From NCBI GenBank assembly GCA_015058145.1, contig SVCX01000005.1, positions 1-61,604 on the forward strand: 61,604 nt of DNA, written 5' to 3'. The stretch comes from Clostridiales bacterium. Lineage in GTDB: Bacteria > Bacillota > Clostridia > Peptostreptococcales > Anaerovoracaceae. A program made the position numbers and the translations under genes. A model generated the notes under the pieces. That model was not told where the DNA came from. It searched no databases and worked only from the letters and a program-made list of their open reading frames with translations. This document shows, piece after piece, positions 59,775 to 61,604 of the stretch (within the stretch, counting starts at the first letter, position 1; every line of letters starts with the position of its first letter).

Positions 59775-59948
59775 CGAAGCTCGACTACGATCGTACTGCC
59801 TTCGGTCTCATCATAGGAATAGCTGACCGATTCCCTTATCATAGGCGTCCTGACGGCTCTTCCCCAAAAGCTTGACCGGGGCGTACATGATGTTTTCTAT
59901 CACAGTCATGTGGCCGAACAGGTTATAGGACTGGAACACCCTGCCCAT
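59775..59948 (-). pseudogene. Remnant of a polar amino acid ABC transporter ATPase
   Basis: On the minus strand a fragment reads VFQSYNLFGHMTVIENIMYAPVKLLGKSR, matching the Q-loop region of amino-acid uptake ATPases, and then breaks. The remaining frame ends in a few codons (YDETEGSTIVVELR-like in another frame). Walker motifs are absent. The gap 59741-60046 therefore holds a decayed gene rather than a promoter only. Confidence 0.65.
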
Positions 59949-60005
59949 TTTTTGCTTTTGTTCCGATTACACAGATGTGGTTATTTTACCATAATCGAGG
60001 GCAAG

Positions 60006-60039
60006 CAAAAAGCCTCAGGAACGCTGTGTTCCCAAGGCT
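60006..60039 (-). terminator. Terminator of the flavodoxin lipoprotein gene
   Basis: On the minus strand AGCCTTGGGAAC pairs with GTTCCTGAGGCT (one mismatch) and TTTTG follows. Confidence 0.8.
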
Positions 60040-60046
60040 GTTTCTC

Positions 60047-60655
60047 TTAAAATCCATCGACCCATGATCGGATTTCATCTTCCGAAGCGCCGCCGTCAAA
60101 TCTCTTTCCCTCGAGCCAGTTACCGCTTCCCGCATAATCAGCGAGGTGCTGTCCGCTCTGCCCGATGTCACTGCTGCCCGATGTGCAGAACGGAATCACT
60201 GTAATCCCGTCAAAGTCATAACTTTCTACAAAGGTATCCATAATGCGCGGTTCTTGTCCCCACCAAATAGGATATCCGATGTAGATGGTTGAATATCCTT
60301 CAAGCGATATTGTATCACTTCCAATTTTAGGACGTACAGATGGATCATTCTGTTCATGGGTCGTACGGCTGTCTGCATTGTCATAGTCGATGTCTTCGCT
60401 TGTATATTCCTCTGCTGCTTTGATTTCATACATATCTGCACCGGTGATACCAGCGATTTTCTCTGCAACTCCCTTGGTATTTCCCGTTACAGAGAAGTAG
60501 ACCACAAGAGTGCCGCTGTCTTCAGCTGCAGCCGCTTCCGTCTCTGTCTCAGCTGCCTCTGTCTCAACAGCCTCATCAGAAGTGTTGTTGCCTGAACATG
60601 CTGTCATCCCGATTATCAGGCAAAGGCTCAACAGAATTAAAAGTATCTTTTTCAT
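60047..60655 (-). CDS. Flavodoxin-like lipoprotein
   Basis: 202 residues: lipobox MTAC (Cys20), an acidic Glu/Thr/Ala linker and a flavodoxin domain with the FMN phosphate loop SVTGNTKGVAEKI (about residues 55-67) and IGYPIWWG in the ring-binding region. It should be an extracellular or membrane-anchored electron carrier. Confidence 0.9.
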   Translation of the reverse strand: MKKILLILLSLCLIIGMTACSGNNTSDEAVETEAAETETEAAAAEDSGTLVVYFSVTGNTKGVAEKIAGITGADMYEIKAAEEYTSEDIDYDNADSRTTHEQNDPSVRPKIGSDTISLEGYSTIYIGYPIWWGQEPRIMDTFVESYDFDGITVIPFCTSGSSDIGQSGQHLADYAGSGNWLEGKRFDGGASEDEIRSWVDGF

Positions 60656-60687
60656 ATTCCTCTCCTTTATTGATGCACTCTGTTCTT

Positions 60688-61443
60688 TTACTTTAATTTG
60701 TTGTAATCGTCTTCCGAAACCGCCTCAAGCCACTCGTTGCTTGTCTCTTCTCCTTCGATCTCGAGAGCAAGATGGGAGAACCATGAATCCGGTGCGGCCC
60801 CGTGCCAGTGCTTGACCTCTGCAGGGATATTGATAACTTTGCCCGGCGTCATCTCAACTGCTTCCTTGCCCCATTCCTGATAATAGCCTCTGCCGCCAAT
60901 GCATATCAGCATCTGTCCGCCTCCGCTCTTCGCATGATGGGTGTGCCAGTTATTGCGGCATCCCGGCTCGAATGTAACATTGAAAACCGGGACCTGCTCA
61001 GAAGAAACGGGCGCGAGGTAACTCTGTCCGACAAAAAACTCTCCGTATGGATTTGCCTCCCCGATTGGGAAACATATGCTGTTCTGATACTTATCCTTCT
61101 CTGTCAGTTCTGGGATGTCTTCATTCCATACTTCTTTCGCGAGGCGGAACACAGCCCAGCCCTTTGGCCAGCCAACATACATCGTTGCATGTGTAATGAT
61201 AGCAGCGATTTCGTCCTTCGTAACGCCATGTGCTTTTGCATTCTGAAGATGATAAGTCAGAGATGAATCCGTAATTCCGGATGCCATCAGTGAAACGACT
61301 GTGATGACGCACTTGGTCTTCACATCGATTGCTTTCTCATTCCATACCTCGCCGAATAGCATATCATCATTGAGATGTGCGAACATAGGAGCGAATTCTC
61401 CCAGCTGCTCTCTTCCTGCTGTCTGTACGATCTTCTCACTCAT
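60688..61443 (-). CDS. Carboxymuconolactone decarboxylase-like domain fused to cupin
   Basis: The 251-residue protein joins an N-terminal CMD/AhpD-like domain (DVKTKCVITVVSLMASGI, HLQNAKAHGVTKDEIAAIITH) and a C-terminal cupin with metal ligands in NWHTHHAKSGGGQ and KHWHGAAPD. The CMD part shows one cysteine (of KCV) but not a CXXC pair, so it is not a classic AhpD peroxidase. The gene is 32 nt upstream of the flavodoxin gene and 4 nt downstream of the aldo/keto reductase, probably one operon. Confidence 0.88.
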   Translation of the reverse strand: MSEKIVQTAGREQLGEFAPMFAHLNDDMLFGEVWNEKAIDVKTKCVITVVSLMASGITDSSLTYHLQNAKAHGVTKDEIAAIITHATMYVGWPKGWAVFRLAKEVWNEDIPELTEKDKYQNSICFPIGEANPYGEFFVGQSYLAPVSSEQVPVFNVTFEPGCRNNWHTHHAKSGGGQMLICIGGRGYYQEWGKEAVEMTPGKVINIPAEVKHWHGAAPDSWFSHLALEIEGEETSNEWLEAVSEDDYNKLK

Positions 61444-61447
61444 GTTG

Positions 61448-61604
61448 CTACCTCCCTATCTTCTGGTCTCCTGTAGACCACACGTGTTTTTCTTTTGCCG
61501 CCGAAGACTTGTTCTGCGCCATAACTCCCGCAAGCGGATGTGGAACATAAGGTTCCTCAAGATACGCCAGTTCTTCACCGGACAACTCCAGTTCAACTGC
61601 CTTT
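61448..61604 (-). CDS. Aldo/keto reductase, C-terminal part only
   Basis: The last 51 codons are visible and include LSGEELAYLEEPYVPHPLAG, a typical aldo/keto reductase end. The stop is at 61448-61450. The remainder lies beyond the window. It precedes the CMD-cupin gene on the same strand. Confidence 0.8.
   Translation of the reverse strand, partial: KAVELELSGEELAYLEEPYVPHPLAGVMAQNKSSAAKEKHVWSTGDQKIGR

Overview
The window (about 55% G+C by eye) reads as a chromosomal segment of a strictly fermentative member of the Bacillota, class Clostridia. The evidence is a PolC-type replicase, the order pyrH-frr-uppS-cdsA-dxr-rseP-ispG-polC followed by rimP-nusA-ylxR-ylxQ-infB-rbfA-nrnA-truB-ribF, ferredoxin-type isoprenoid enzymes, a short NusA, AGGAGG ribosome binding sites and CCA-encoded tRNAs. 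A family-level placement (for example the Anaerovoracaceae/Family XIII neighbourhood) is only a guess from general protein flavour.

Region 1-4600 is a minus-strand tRNA array of fifteen genes (the first cut by the window edge). It is interrupted by two paralogous XRE-type regulators, each preceded by a terminator-like hairpin whose U-run abuts the Shine-Dalgarno sequence. At its upstream end lies what I consider the most interesting locus: a Ro60/TROVE-like (DUF2828 plus vWA) protein gene, and 90 bp downstream a tRNA-shaped RNA lacking CCA and closed by an external 9-bp helix, which is the architecture of bacterial Y RNAs (YrlA). The Ro-like gene is 5'-truncated, head to head with a truncated nuclease gene, at an apparent rearrangement breakpoint.

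Region 4600-12300 is accessory: a class III aminotransferase, a Kv-type channel, an HD phosphohydrolase, a lipoprotein, an IS110 insertion with a possible bridge RNA upstream, a DUF975 membrane protein and a small hydrolase. Region 12300-37200 is almost one continuous minus-strand block of core information-processing, isoprenoid and phospholipid genes. Three accessory genes (DUF6273-AAA ATPase, HEICH/VWA-like protein, LOG protein) and a 74-bp tandem palindromic array sit between polC and rimP. PolC itself lacks the proofreading exonuclease domain. Upstream of pyrH are larB, a dynamin-like GTPase and 5-formyl-THF cyclo-ligase.

Region 37200-61604 is a mosaic of envelope, transport and redox genes: a small alarmone synthetase, an MscS channel, a helical repeat protein, PutP with a divergent TetR regulator, tRNA-Val, a MITE-like element, a beta-helix lipoprotein, a DUF554/YgjV pair with a divergent LysR regulator, a phosphatase-GNAT fusion, two YhgE/Pip proteins, a ferredoxin-type aldo/keto reductase, carbonic anhydrase, DUF362 and amidohydrolase genes, an ABC ATPase remnant, a flavodoxin lipoprotein and a CMD-cupin fusion. 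Two intergenic repeat families (CTCATGA boxes and TACCCATA boxes) recur between genes and are not explained by any gene in view.
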